From Siphonodentalium dalli (lineage: Eukaryota; Mollusca; Scaphopoda; Gadilida; Siphonodentaliidae): a stretch of 64,000 bases of DNA. Both the position numbers and the translations under genes were made by a program. The notes below the pieces were generated by a model. That model did not search any database and was not told the origin of the DNA. It saw only the letters and a program-made list of their open reading frames with translations. The stretch covers positions 218,442,205-218,506,204 of the forward strand of contig CP136064.1 in assembly GCA_032622095.1 (NCBI GenBank), in the 5' to 3' direction. Of the stretch, positions 23,951 through 36,361 are shown in pieces; the first letter of the stretch is position 1, and every line of letters begins with the position of its first letter.

Positions 23951-24621
23951 TAATAAAAACGTGAGACAACCAGCCCCGGAAAATCTGGACAACCCACCCT
24001 AACATACGCCCGCGCGAGTTGTCCCTGTGGTCCCGATTCGGTCTGTAGTCAGATGTACTATATACACATGTATATAGTTGTATATACAGGAACGGGACCA
24101 TCCGCCCCAGGCACAACCGACACCAAGCGACCCGGAACAACCCGACCCAATTAAAGTACGAACTATGTTTTGGTTTAAACCTTTAATTAAATTAGGATAA
24201 GATATGGTAAATTGTAGTTGTGATACACTGCATGGACATAATGATATAGTATTCTGTATGAAATATGAAGAATATTTTAATATGAATATATACGGAAGTA
24301 CAACATATGTATATGAAAAAGGAATGTATAGTACATGTATATGCTACTTCACAGCCTGTTCTCGTGAAAATAGCGACACTCCCGGCTTATTTTAATGAGC
24401 GAAATAAGCTCATATCAATATAGGCTCTGTGTGGAGATAAACGTACACTATGGGAGTACATGTATGGTTTCCATAAAAATAAGCACGTAACGGTCTTATT
24501 TTAATGAGCGATATAAGCCCCTATTGGTATTATTTAATCACAATATACGCTCTATATGGACCTAAAACTCAGTTTATAAAACAGTCCAATATGGGACTAT
24601 CTCCCATATTGTCATTATTAA

Positions 24622-25100
24622 AGGTACTCAATCCGATAAAACTCCTATCAAATACTATTTCAATGGGTTCGGTGGTCAAAAATATTTGATTCGAGTCGAG
24701 GAAGTCACCCATCAAAGCTCAGATTTGTTAGATATCGATTTTAGAAATCTATTATTTTTCATTATCGGGAATTCTTTCTGGCCCAGAAGACAGTCAAAAT
24801 TTCGTTATTATTACCACTTGATTATAGAGTTATCCATCCTTGTCTGTTTGAATAGAGTTTTGGCGTAAAATCTCGAGCAGGTTACCAAATTGACGGCAGT
24901 TATTAGTACTCATCTCGAGCAATTAACAAATTTCAAAAATCAATATCTAATAACTCTGAGCTTTGTTTGATGGGTTCCTCGACTCGAATCAAATATTTTT
25001 TACCCCCAAAGCCAAAGAAATAGTAATATAGGACCCTCTGATCGGATTGTTGTTGTTGGAATCTGTTGAGATGGGGACCCTTTTTACGGATTGAGTACCT
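24622..25100. mobile_element. 479-bp MITE with TTAA target duplication and perfect TIR
   Basis: TTAA at 24618-24621 and 25101-25104. The 5' end is AGGTACTCAATCCG and the 3' end is its exact complement. The inner part is a long imperfect palindrome (GATTCGAGTCGAGGAA near 24690 pairs with TTCCTCGACTCGAATC near 24975). It shares the AGGTAC start and TTAA target with the 494-bp MITE, so probably the same superfamily (Kolobok- or piggyBac-like). Inserted into a P-type foldback copy. Confidence 0.9.
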
Positions 25101-25516
25101 TTAAATCTACCGTTTTTCATCGCAACTTATCCTCGCGAAAATAGGTTCATATTGGGCATACATATTAACATATGTCTCAATGGACTTAATTGATTCGGAA
25201 ATAAGCCATTAGTGAGTTTATACCCGTTATTTAGTTGAATGAAGCGAGCCGCAGTTAAAACACATTATAAAGAGCGTGAATCTGGTATGTCGTGTCGCAA
25301 CATATCCTCCCTCAAATAGGCACATAATCGGCCTATAATGTGAAATAGGTACATTTTATTGTGAAATAAGCAGATACTAGATCATATCCGTCATTTCGTT
25401 TTATGGCGCGGCCACATTGAAAACACATGCTATAAAGAACATACACATGAAAACCGTGAGTTGGCTTATTTGTGTCATTTTCTGCACACAATCTGATTAC
25501 AATCGACTCATTAGCA

Positions 25517-25562
25517 GTCGATAATGTGACTAAAATTGTCTCATTTTCAGCACATTATCGAC
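25517..25562. repeat. Representative Q-element hairpin
   Basis: GTCGATAATGTG and its complement CACATTATCGAC enclose about 22 nt. Equivalents occur near 27220, 28495, 35055, 37865 and 38898 in varying states of decay. Confidence 0.8.
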
Positions 25563-28500
25563 TTAAATTTATGAGATTATAAGCATATTATCTACCTAAA
25601 AATATTTATGTATAAGCAGATAATCTGCGGGTTTTCGGGAGAACAGGCTGCATGTCGATAAACAAGTTTAGGTTGTTAAATAATGACAATGGGAGCTTAA
25701 TTCGCTCATTAAAATAAGCCCGTTTCGCAGCGTTATGTGCTTATTTTTACGAGAACAGGATGAAACACATCGTCGTGCAAATAGGTTCAAATTGGACCTA
25801 CATGTAGCTATTCGCATAGGTTGATATTTGAAATAATTTGATTATGAAATAACTCCATAGTGAGCTTAAATCGTTATTCCGTTATGGCCGCAGTGAAAAC
25901 ATTATAAAGATCGTGAAATTGGTAAGTCGTGTCGATGAAAAGAGGCAGATTAAATCATTTCAATTTGGGCTTGATATGTATGGAAATAATCCCATATTGT
26001 ACTGTTTTATTTATAAAAACAGTGTGTTAGATCCATATTGAGCGTATATTGTGGCAAAATAATTCCAATATCAGCTTATATCGCGCATTAAAATATGTCC
26101 GTTTTGTACTTATTTTCATGAGAACAGCATGACAAGTCTTGAGTTGTTTAATCGTGTTCTCGTGAAATAAGCACAATACGGGTTTTCCTCATATTGAAAT
26201 AACCCATATACATGTACATGTAAGGCTGTTTTAATAACTAGCGTTTAGGCCTTATGGAGCGTATTTCAGTTTTCAAATAATGTCAACATGCAGACTGTTC
26301 TCGTGAAAATAAGCACATAAACGCCATGTTATTATGAACTAAATATTGCCATTATTTAACCGCAGTATACGATATGGACAGAAAATGCGGGTTTTAAGAG
26401 TCTAACATGGGACTATTTACATACGAAATATGCCCATATTGGCACTATTTAATCTATCTACCTATTCTCATCGAGATAACTTACTAGATTCACGCTCTTT
26501 AGAAGGTATTTTCACTGTGGCCTGCGCCATTCTACGGAATAACTGGTATACGCTCACGTGGGCTTATTTCAGAATAAAATAAGTCCAGTATGAACTGTGT
26601 GAATATTTAGGTCCAATATAAACCTGAGGATATGTTGAGATGAAAAAAAGTAGATTAAATAATACCAATATGGGCTTACATGGAAATAGTCCAACATTTG
26701 ACTGCTTTAAAAATCGCGTTTAGGTTCAATAATGGCAGTATGAGCTTAATTCGCTCATTAAAATAAGCCCGTTATGAGCTTATTTTTACGAGAACAAGCT
26801 GCATATTGTCATTATTTGATTATTTGATTATTATAACAGCCCTATATGGGATATTTCAATATGCGATAAGAACATCTTATGATTATTTTTGCAATTTGTG
26901 TTGTGGAATACAACACAAATAAACCAACTCAAGACTGTTCTCGTGAAAATAGGCACATAATAATATGATATAAGCCCGTATTGTCGCCAATAGTCCCGAT
27001 TCCAGAAGTAAATATTTACAATTGAGCGTAGTTCAGACGATGATTTCTATGGAGAGGTACGGTCGATTACTTGACATAGCGCCTGAATGCTAACTTATCA
27101 GTTTCACATACCCGTACAAGTCCATAATATGTCTTTAAAGTGCGTACATCTGATAAGCTGTGGGTTGGCTTAGTTGTGTCATTGTCCGCTCATAATCTGC
27201 TTAGAATTGTTCAATTATGAGGCGATAATGTGACTAATTTTGTATAATTTTCAGCACATTATCGACTCAAAATGAGAGCGTTCATAAGCAGATTATCTAC
27301 CTAGAATATTTACTTTTTATATAAGCAGATAATGTGCGGGAATTTGGGGAACAGGCTGTTTAAAACGGTACAATATGGGACTATTTACATAAGAAATAAG
27401 CCCATATTGGCATTATTTTATCTACCTTAGATTATCACTTACTTACCAAAGCTACCCTAATTGTATTGTTTTTACTGAAATAAACCCATATCAGTATTAT
27501 TAATCTAGCTTTTTTCATCGACACAACCTACCAGATTCAAGCACTTTATAGTCAATGCTGCCCTCGCCATTCAACCGAATAATGGCTATAAGCTTACTGT
27601 GGACTTATATCAGAATCAAAAGAACCTATGTGAATACTTAAAGGTCAAATATGAACCTATTTACATGAGGATATGTAGCGATGAAAACAAATTAGATTTA
27701 ATAATACCAACATGGGACTAGTTCGATAGAACAGTCTGATATTGTCTGTTTAAAAAGCCGCGTTTATAGGTCCATATATATAGCGTACATGTATACATAT
27801 TAAGTTAAATTATACCTCTGTATGAGCTTATTTCGCTCATTAAAATAAGTCCTGTTTTGTGTTTATTTTCACGAAAACAGACTGCAAACTGCCATTATTT
27901 GAAAACTAAATAAGCTTCATATGGGCCTAAACGCTGGTTATTATAACAGCCCTATATAGATATTTCAATATGCGATAAGCTCGTCATGCTTATTTTAGCA
28001 ATTCGTGTTGTGGCACAACACAAATAAACCAACTCCAGACTTACCATGCAGACGTCACCCTGTTCTCATGAAAATAAGCACATAACAATATGAGATAGGC
28101 ACGTGGTGTGCTTATTTTCACGTCAACAGGCTGGAAAACAACACGATTAAACAACTCAACACTTGCCATGCAGATGTCAAGCTATTTTCGTGAAAATAAG
28201 CACTTAACGGCCGTATTTTAACGAGCGATAATTTTGGCATTATTTAATCGCAATATATATAAGCTCTATATTGACCTAAATCTCTGCTTTTAAAGCAGTA
28301 CAATATGGGACTATTGCCATATGTTACTAAAATGCTACATTCCTCCAGTTGACATAGCGCCTGAATGCTAACTTATCAGTTTCACATACCCGAACAAATC
28401 CATATTATGTCTTTAAATAGCGTACATCTGAAAAGTTATGGGTTGGCTTAGTTGTGTGATTGTCCGCACATAATCTGAATTGCCCCATTATGAGTCGATA

Positions 28501-28871
28501 ATGTGACTAAAATATTCTCATTTTCAGCACATTATGGACTGAAAATGAGGACATTCTAATCAGATTATCTACCTAAAATAAATTATTTATAAGCAGATAA
28601 TGTGCGGAATTTTGGGGAACAGTCTGTTTAAAACACAGTACAATATGGGACTATTTACATACGAAATGAGCCCATATCGGAATGATTTAATCTGCCTTTT
28701 TTCATAAACACAACTTACCAAAGCTACGCTCTTTGTAGGGTGTTTGGCGCCATTCAACGGAATAAGGGACTCAGTATGTACTTATTTCAGAATCAGATAG
28801 TTCCAACATAAACCTGTGAATAGTTACATGTAGGTCCAATATGAACCTATTTGCACGAGGATATGTTTCAT

Positions 28872-29334
28872 CCTGTTCTCATAAAAATAAGCACATAACG
28901 GGCTTATTTTAATGAGCGAATTAAGCTCATACTGGCATTATTTAACCTCAATGTTTTCATCGACACGACATACCAGACTCACGCTCTTTAAAATGTGTTT
29001 TAACTGTGGCCCATGCCACTTAGCTGAATAGCGGGTAGTAGTTCACTGTGGGTTTATTTCAGAATCGAATAAGTCCAATATGAACCTATGTGAATCTTTA
29101 GATCCAATATGAACCTATTTTTACGAGAATATATGTTGCGATGAATAAAGGTGGATTAAATAATACCAATATGGGCTTATTTCTTATGGAAATAATCCCA
29201 CATTGGACTGTTTTAACATCCTTGTTTTAGGTTCAAATATAGCATACATATATAATGAGTCTTAATAATTCCAATATGAGCTTATTTCGCTCATTAAAAT
29301 AAGCCCGTTATGGGATTATTTTCTCGAACACAGG
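28872..29334. mobile_element. Well-preserved P-type foldback copy
   Basis: About 460 bp. Starts CCTGTTCTCATAAAAATAAG and GGGCTTATTTTAATGAGCGA and closes with the inverted equivalents ending near ACAGG at 29334. The halves pair imperfectly along most of their length. Non-coding. Confidence 0.75.
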
Positions 29335-29699
29335 CTGGAAAACAACACGAATAAACACATGACTTACCAATCAATCATGTTTATTTGTACGTTACACCAT
29401 ATATGGTCAAATGTACATGAACACAGAATAACAAGACAAAATGGACGGATTACATGAAACAAAGTTAAGTACAATGTAACAACAATGATATATGGCGGTA
29501 TATGCTTATGATATATGACAATATACATATGTTATACCGGTATATGCCTATCATACGTTCAGATAATATATGTAGATGATTGGCAAACATACCATTCAGA
29601 GTTGATACTGGCAACACTGACATGGTCTCAAGTCGAAGAATCTTTGTTCCTTTTTTGTTGTACTCGATTTAAGAGTCGTTACTCTGTTGCCAAACCCCT
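29335..29699. other. Spacer, possible remnant of the LINE on the - strand
   Basis: AT-rich, with a tract of alternating TATATG motifs at 29488-29575. No independent feature. It probably continues the decayed minus-strand LINE sequence of 29700-29903. Confidence 0.3.
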
Positions 29700-29903
29700 T
29701 TCTTTTTCAATCCATAGTGGACAAAGTGTGCACCAAAGCCCGCATAGTTTTTGAGTCGCTGCTGATCATTATTTGTTTAAATAGTTTCTCGTTGGGGATG
29801 TTTAACAGATTGGGTGATATGTTCTCGTCTGACAGAAGAAGTACAGTAAATAATTGTCGATTTCATTGCATGTTTCGCAAATTCGGTCCGCTTCGTCGAA
29901 ATC
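29700..29903 (-). pseudogene. LINE ORF C-terminal fragment, downstream part
   Basis: Read on the - strand from 29903, the frame gives DFDEADRICETCNEI, then frameshifted text with FLLSDENI and NIPNEKLFK. It continues the minus-strand protein of 32440-32835, which ends at GIERGRYF. The two are separated only by the 2.5-kb TIR element. The CxxC cluster matches the C-terminal cysteine motif of the LINE fragment at 7322-7913. Stops and frameshifts make it dead. Confidence 0.7.
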
Positions 29904-29944
29904 TACGGCGGCCTGGAACCGCCACCTCCTCTTCAGTTAGTTTC

Positions 29945-30330
29945 CTGATATATCAGGTTACCTATCCTGATATATCAGGTTAGTATCCTGATATATCAGG
30001 TTACGTATCCTGATATATCAGGTTATTATCCTGATATATCAGGTTACGTATCATGATATATCAGGTTACGTATCCTGATATATCAGGTTACGTATCCTGA
30101 TATATCAGGTTACGTATCCTGATATATCAGGTTATTCTCTTGATATATCAGGTTACGTATCCTGATATATCAGGTTACGTATCCTGATATATCAGGTTAC
30201 GTATCCTGATATATCAGGTTATTATCCTGATATATCAGGTTATGTATCCTGATATATCAGGTTATTATCCTGATATATCAGGTTACGTATCCTGATATAT
30301 CAGGTTATTATCCCGATATATCAGGTTATG
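29945..30330 (+). repeat. Minisatellite of 14-bp palindromes, left arm (about 18 units)
   Basis: CCTGATATATCAGG followed by TTACGTAT (22-bp unit) or TTATTAT (21-bp unit). Very uniform units. Confidence 0.95.
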
Positions 30331-30403
30331 TCTCGACCAATCCAGAGTGTCGTCTCATTGGCGGAGGCTTGTGGTTGGTTGGATTCTTAGTCAATATTGT
30401 TAG

Positions 30404-30474
30404 GCCAATGTATATGCTCTTATATATGCGAGGCTACCAGTAGGAGACTCGCATATATAAAAGAGTTCATTGGC
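30404..30474. repeat. Hairpin next to the left minisatellite
   Basis: CTCTTATATATGCGAG pairs with CTCGCATATATAAAAGAG, with outer GCCAATG/CATTGGC. It has no equivalent beside the right array. Confidence 0.75.
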
Positions 30475-30789
30475 ACAGGTTTTTGCAAAATTTCAAGGAG
30501 CCCCAGTCACGGAAGTGTTAGCAAGAACCGAACCATCCACTGAGCGATGACCAGTCCATTATTAACCCTTTCTATACTAAATAATCATTGACGAGTAGTT
30601 CCCTTCGGAAATGATTAGATAATAAGTTCAAATGAAAGTGTCAATGACACTGTAGCTCAACGTTGGTAGGTGTTAAGTTCATGCTGAGCTGTCAATAGAA
30701 TGATAAAGGACTCCTATAGAAGAAGGAAAGTCAAAAAGTTACAATAATGTACGCAATGGGCTTGTATTCTGTAGATGATATTGTTATAC

Positions 30790-31440
30790 CCCATTTTCCG
30801 TCCGTCCGTCCGTCTGTATGTGCGTCCGTCAGTACGTCCGTCGATGTCTGTTCATGTCATAACTTTAACAGTAGTGCTCAGATCTCAATGAAATTAGGTA
30901 TGGATGTTCACTACTATGAGGACATTAAATAGAGGTTTCCATCGTTTTGTTCGGATTTTCCATTCTAGAGTTATTCATCATTGTTTATCTGGAAATTTTG
31001 GATTTTTGGTCCGTCTGATGTCTGTTCATGTCGTAACTTCAACAGTTGTGCTGGGATCTCAATGAAATTTGGTATGGATGTTCACTAGTATGATGACATT
31101 CAATAGAGGGTTCCATTGTTCTGTTTCGCTTTTCCATACTAGAGTTATTCATCTTTGTTTATCTGGAAATGTTGGCTGTTTGGTCCATCCGATGTCTGTT
31201 CAGGTCATAACTTGAACAGTAATGCTCGGATCTCAATGAAATTTTGTATGGATGTTCACCAATATGAGGACATTTAATGGCACATTCAACTGTTTTGTTT
31301 TGTTTTTTGTTCTATAGTTATTCATCTTTGTTTATATGAAAATTCAGATTTTTTGGGTCCAATCTGTCTGAGTATAGCAGTCATAAGTTATAGATATGCC
31401 CACACTAGGCGGTAATCCACAAGGGGGTATGCACCGGACG
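30790..31440 (+). repeat. Three 174-bp tandem copies with a CCGT-rich start
   Basis: GATGTCTGTTCA occurs at about 30843, 31017 and 31191, each followed by GGATCTCAATGAAATT-like text and GTATGGATGTTCAC. Begins with a (CCGT)n tract near 30799. Non-coding. Confidence 0.8.
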
Positions 31441-31479
31441 ACAGTCCATCTCTTGTTTTCATTTAAAACATTTCACCAA

Positions 31480-31960
31480 TAAATGAGGGATGCATGGTGT
31501 GCGAATGAAATCCTGCTGGCGGCCATGTTTTCTTTTCATGAATTGCGTAATAATTGGATACCTCCCATGTTTTTCAATGACATTTTTGGTGGCTCCCATC
31601 TCCCAGAAGATCCATATGAAGTTCAGTAAGGACTATATAAAAGATGTGGTCTGTATTTTGTGCCAAATCATTTAGTCATACAAAGTTTAAAATCCAAAAG
31701 GGGCGGAAATGCTTTCAACGAAATTCGGAAACATTTGATATCCCCAGAGGTGACCCAAAACACGCCTGTATAAAGTTTTAAAATATTTGTTCCGATATTT
31801 GTTCTGCTGGGTGTGCCAATGGATCCAAATTTGAAATCCAAGATGACTGATGGCGGCCATGTTTTCTAACGAATTTCGGGAAAAAATAGATGGCTCCCAT
31901 CTAGAGGTCACCCTGAAGATCCATATGAAGTTTGGTGAGGGTGTGTGGTTAATCGCCTAC
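31480..31960 (+). repeat. Two diverged copies of a non-coding repeat
   Basis: GGCGGCCATGTTTTC at 31518 and 31852; GATCCATATGAAGTT at 31609 and 31918. The spacing differs (334 and 309 bp), so the copies have diverged by indels. Confidence 0.6.
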
Positions 31961-32067
31961 ATGTACTATTGTACATGCCACATCACTCATCCTCATCGTC
32001 ACCAAACTTAATATGGAACCAACCACAAGCCTCCGCAAATGAAAGACGACATTCTGGATTGGTCGAG

Positions 32068-32415
32068 ACAACCTGATATATCAGGATACATAACCTGATA
32101 TATCAGGATACATAACCTGATATATCAGGATAATAACCTGATATATCAGGATACGTAACCTGATATATCAGGATACGTAACCTGGTATATCAGGATAATA
32201 ACCTGATATATTAGGATACGTAACCTGATATATCAGGATAATAACCTGATATATCAGGACACGTAACCTGATATATCAGGATACGTAACCTGATATATCA
32301 GGATAATAACCTGATATATCAGGATACTAATCTGGTATATCAGGATACGTAACCTGATATATCAGGATAATAGCCTGATATATCAGGATACTAACCTGAT
32401 ATATCAGGATACTAA
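32068..32415 (-). repeat. Minisatellite of 14-bp palindromes, right arm (about 16 units)
   Basis: Inverted equivalent of 29945-30330, with units CCTGATATATCAGG joined by ATACGTAA or ATAATAA. A few units carry substitutions (CTGGTATATCAGG). Confidence 0.95.
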
Positions 32416-32439
32416 CTGAAGAGGGGGTGGCGGTTCCAG

Positions 32440-32835
32440 GCCGCCGTAGAAATCGAAGTAGCGTCCGCGTTCGATGCCCAAGGTGTGGCAACTTATTCTT
32501 AATTTTGTCAGGGATTCACGCTATTTTGGGACGGAAATGACGTTGATATATATTTCCAAAGAAGTCATCGTTTTGAATGTTCTATACGTTCTAAGTTTGT
32601 TCCTTGGATGATCACGTCGATTGCTATTTTTGAGAAGTTTGGTGCGAATATTATCATTAAATATTTGTTTCTGTATTGAGTTATCGAAGAAGTCATTAAT
32701 ACCGTGACTTGGGGACATGGATGTGACTAATTGTTGACATTGTGACAGCGACCTGCTCGATGAATCCAGATTAGATTCAAATACATGTAGTTGTATGCAC
32801 ATGCACATTTCAGCCTCTCGTGAAAACAAGCTCAT
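32440..32835 (-). pseudogene. LINE ORF C-terminal fragment, upstream part
   Basis: Minus-strand frame from about 32835: includes SSRSLSQCQQL, HGINDFFDNSIQ, and ends VPK, stop, then in the same frame RESLTKLRISCH and TLGIERGRYF at about 32455. The motif (LTK.R.S.H.L.IE.GRY) is the same C-terminal signature as in 7322-7913 (QFRCGVLPLAIETGRY). One in-frame stop lies at 32521-32523. The rest of the protein is displaced to 29700-29903 by the inserted element. Upstream it runs into a P-type foldback copy at about 32814, so the 5' part is missing. Confidence 0.7.
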
Positions 32836-35280
32836 ATCGGGCTTTTTTTAATGAGCGAAATAAGCTTCTTTGGGCGTTATTTAACCGCAATATACGGTTT
32901 ATATATGGACCTATAAATAACGCAAAATAAGCCCATATTAGTATTATTTAATCTAGCTTTTTTCATCGACACGACCTACCAGATTCAAGCTCTGTATAAT
33001 GTGTTTTCTATGCGGCCCTCGCCATTCAACGGAATAATGGCTATAAGCTCACTGTGTGCTTACTACAGAATCAAGTCCAAAAATTAACCTATGTGAATAC
33101 TTAGGTCCAATATGAACCTACATGTATTTACCCGAGGATATGCTGCTATTAAAAAAATTAGATATTGGACTGTTTTAAAAACCGCGTTTAATAGGTCCAT
33201 ATATATAGCGTGCATGTATATTAGGTTAAATAATACGACTATATTAGTTTATTTCGCTCATTAAAATAAGCCCCGTTATGTGTTTATTTTAACGAGAACA
33301 GGCTACAAATTGACATTATTTGAAAACTCAAAAACGCTCCATGTGGGCCTAACGCTGGCTATTAAAACAGCCCTTTTTTGTGTATATTGGATATTTGAAT
33401 ATGAGATAAGCCCATATTGTGTTTAGTTTCATGACAATAGAGTGGAAAACAAACACGAATCAACCATCTCAAGACTTACCATACAGATTGTTCTTGTGAA
33501 AATAAGCACATTTTGAGCGAAATAAGCTGATATTGGCATTATTTAACCGCAATATACGCTATATATGGACACAAAACGCTTATAGATGTGGGTATGAGGA
33601 TATACTTTTGTAGATACCACGGTATATTTGGGTATGTGCACCATATACATGGGTACAGTATCACTGCATATTGACATTATTCGAAAACACTATACGCTCT
33701 ATATGTGCTTAAACTATAGTTATTAAAACAGCCCTATATGGGATATTTGAATATGCGAGAAGCCTGTTTTGTGCTTATTTTTGCAATTCGTGTTGTGCAA
33801 AACAACACAAATAAACCAAATCAAGACTTACCATGTAGCTATCAGCTCATAACGGGATTTTTTTGCTGAGCGAAATAAGCTCCTTTTGGCATTATTTAAC
33901 CGCAATATACGTTCTATATGGACCTAAAACGGATTTTTTTTTAAACAATCCAATATGGGATTATTTTCATACGAAATAAGCCCATATTGGCATTATTTAA
34001 TCTACCTTTTTTTCATCGACACGACCTACTAGATTCACGCTCCTTATAATGTGTGTTAACTGTGGCCCGCGCCATTCAAAGGAATGATAGAGATAACCTC
34101 ACCGTGGGCTTATTTTAGAATCAAATAAGTCCATATGAACAGTGTGAATATTTAGGTCCAATATGAACCTAATTACATGAGGATGTGTTGCGAAGAAAAA
34201 AAAGTAGATTAAATAATACCAAAGATAGGCTTATTCCGTGTAAAAATAGTCCAACATTTGACTTTTTTTAAAACCGTGTTTAGGTCAATATATAAAAAGT
34301 TCAGGTATATTGAGGTTAAATGATGCCAGTATGAGCTTATTTCGCTCATTAAAATCAGCCCGTTATGAGCTTATTTTTACGAGAACAGACTGCATATTGT
34401 CATTAATTGAACACTAAATATATGCTTGGGATATTTCAATATGCGATAAGCCCGCCTTATCCTTATTTTAGCAATTCGTGTTGAAAATAACACAAATAAA
34501 CCAACCCAAGACTTACCATGCAGATGTCAGCCTGGTCTCGTGAAAATAAGCACATACCAATATGATATTGGCCCGTGTTGTGCTTGGTCTCGTGAAAATA
34601 AGCACATACCAATATGATATTGGCCCGTGTTGTGCTTATTTTCACGAGAACAGCTAGGCTGGAAAACAAGACGATTAAACAACTCAACATTTACCATGCA
34701 GAGGTCATGCTATTTTCTTGAAAATAAGCACTTAATTTTATTCATATAAGCTAATGTTGGCTTATTTAATCGCAATATATATAAGCTCTATATTGACATA
34801 AAACACGGTTTTTAAAACTAACATATCCTCCCATAAATACGCACATAATCGACCTATAATGTGAAATAGTTACGTATTGTGATTATTTGATTCTCAAATA
34901 AGCATATACTGGAGTCATAGCCGTGATTTCGTATTATGGCGCGGGCCACAGTGAAAACACATATTAAAGAGCGTACACCTGAAAAGCCATGGGTTCGCTT
35001 ATTTATTTCATTGTCCACATATAATCTGCTTAGAATAGCCTCATTATGAGTCGATATTATGACTAAAATGTTCTAATTTTCAGCACATACCGACTTAATA
35101 TGAGGCGATTCTAAGCAGATTATATACCTAAAAAGCTTTATTATAAGCAGGTAATGTGCGGATTTTAGGGAGAACAGGCTGTTTAAAACAGAACAATATG
35201 GGACTATTTACATACAAAATAAGCCTAGTGAGCTTATACCCGCTATTCAGTTGAATGACGCGAACCGTAGTAAAACACAT
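32814..35280. repeat. Second foldback-clan cluster
   Basis: P and Q copies as at 24340-29334. A near-complete P copy spans 33843-34390: its two halves (CGAAATAAGC, AATATACGTTCTATATGGAC, TTTTTTTCATCGACACGACC) are mirrored in the second half. 34530-34640 holds a direct duplication of about 68 bp (GGTCTCGTGAAAATAAGCAC twice). No gene. Confidence 0.8.
33843..34390. mobile_element. Near-complete P-type foldback copy
   Basis: About 550 bp, imperfectly palindromic over its length, ending CGCTCATTAAAATCAGCCCG and TTTTTACGAGAACAG. The best single template in the window for the family consensus. Confidence 0.7.
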
Positions 35281-36337
35281 TTGCACTAGAATGCACCCAT
35301 CACACATTCAGTATGGCATGTTTTGTGATATCTTGCCAACAGCAGTTTGAACCACGGGTGCTGGGCCCTCTTTTGAGAGATCGATAGAGAATCTAGATAT
35401 CAAATTTCAGTTCATCCATCGCTGAAATATTTGTGTGTACGGACAGAATATCTCTGTTATCTCCAGTTGATCTATTACACTAATTATGGTCTTAGTAATG
35501 ACGTAAGAGTTGTTTGACATATTTATAGAACAATATAGACATCGCTCATATGAAGGGTGTGAATACGATTGGTTGCCGCTGATGCTATATAGTATATACC
35601 AATTGGGTTACATTACTAGTTTGACTAGAATGCTTTGTGTATGTCATTGCACTTCAGCGGCAAAAAACGTCAAAGTCAATTCCGACACAATTAAATAAAA
35701 GACACGCGATCATTGGTTAGTCTTTGATTATCAATGTGTCAATGTGAACATGCCCTTATAGCGACTGATCTACGGTCTTCGGGAACATATCATCAAAATG
35801 CCAATTGCTTTGAGAATGAGAAAGCTTGTTTTCCCAGTTAATTAATAAGGCGCTTTAATAATCCATGTTTCAACATATTTTTCAGTACAATTTTGTCTAG
35901 AACCATGCGCTCGATCGTTTGGCCGGACATGGTTTATATGCACCTGCGTCTTTCGGAAATGTTTTGAACGTCGAAGAAAGTTTCCAGAAATTTGTTCGCA
36001 CATCATTTTCTATGCGAGAAAAAAAAAACGATTCCGCACGTATCTTTTAGACTCGATCTCAAATAATTTTCCGAGTTTCAAAGAAAGCAATCTTTCAATT
36101 TTGTTCTTTTATGAACGATTTATTACCAAAATAAAACGAGATAACAATGCAAATTTAGTATAAATGTGGATTTAAATTACAATTGGTGCCATCATTTCAT
36201 ATTAGCGCATGTGCATTCTTTACATTCTGTACTTCCGGTATGACGTAACATATTCGTGGAAGGACAGACAAATAAACAGATAAACAGAGATCCTGACCGA
36301 AAACATTGCTTGCGCCCAGCATAGACTGGCGCAAGTA
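35281..36337. mobile_element. About 1.06-kb insertion in a Q-type copy
   Basis: The host sequence is interrupted: AAAACACAT at 35272-35280 and TAAAGAGCGTG at about 36337 are contiguous in other copies (for example near 25260). The insert starts TTGCACTAGAATGC and ends in a small hairpin TTGCGCCC...GGCGCAAG, giving a short possible TIR. Interior: no ORF above chance. Confidence 0.55.
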
Positions 36338-36361
36338 AAGAGCGTGATATGTCCTGTCACA

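Larger units (their letters stand above)
24340..29334. repeat. Cluster of palindromic foldback elements (clan P/Q)
   Basis: Many overlapping copies of two related sequences. P copies begin near TCTCGTGAAAATAAGCACAT and AATGAGCGAAATAAGCTCAT and end with the reverse complement. Q copies carry CATATCCTCGCGCAAATA and AATGTGAAATAAG, an inner hairpin built from GTCGATAATGTG/CACATTATCGAC, and end near GCAGATAATGTGCGG followed by GAGAACAGGCTG. Copies are truncated and inserted into each other in both orientations. Short open frames here are chance. No gene seen in this 5 kb apart from the MITE at 24622-25100. Confidence 0.8.
29904..32448. mobile_element. 2.5-kb TIR element with palindromic minisatellite arms
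   Basis: Termini are TACGGCGGCCTGGAACCGCC and its complement, flanked by GAAATC at 29898-29903 and 32449-32454 (6-bp duplication). Inside each terminus is an array of a 21-22-bp unit containing the palindrome CCTGATATATCAGG, then inverted sequence near AATCCAGA and CGGAGGCTTGTGGTTGG. The centre holds two non-coding tandem blocks. No transposase. It interrupts a LINE ORF; removing it and one GAAATC restores the reading frame, which validates the boundaries. Confidence 0.85.

Noticed and set aside
29945-30330. CRISPR-like array
   Set aside because: The repeat-spacer look is false: spacers are 7-8 bp and nearly constant, the repeat is a short palindrome, and the context is eukaryotic.
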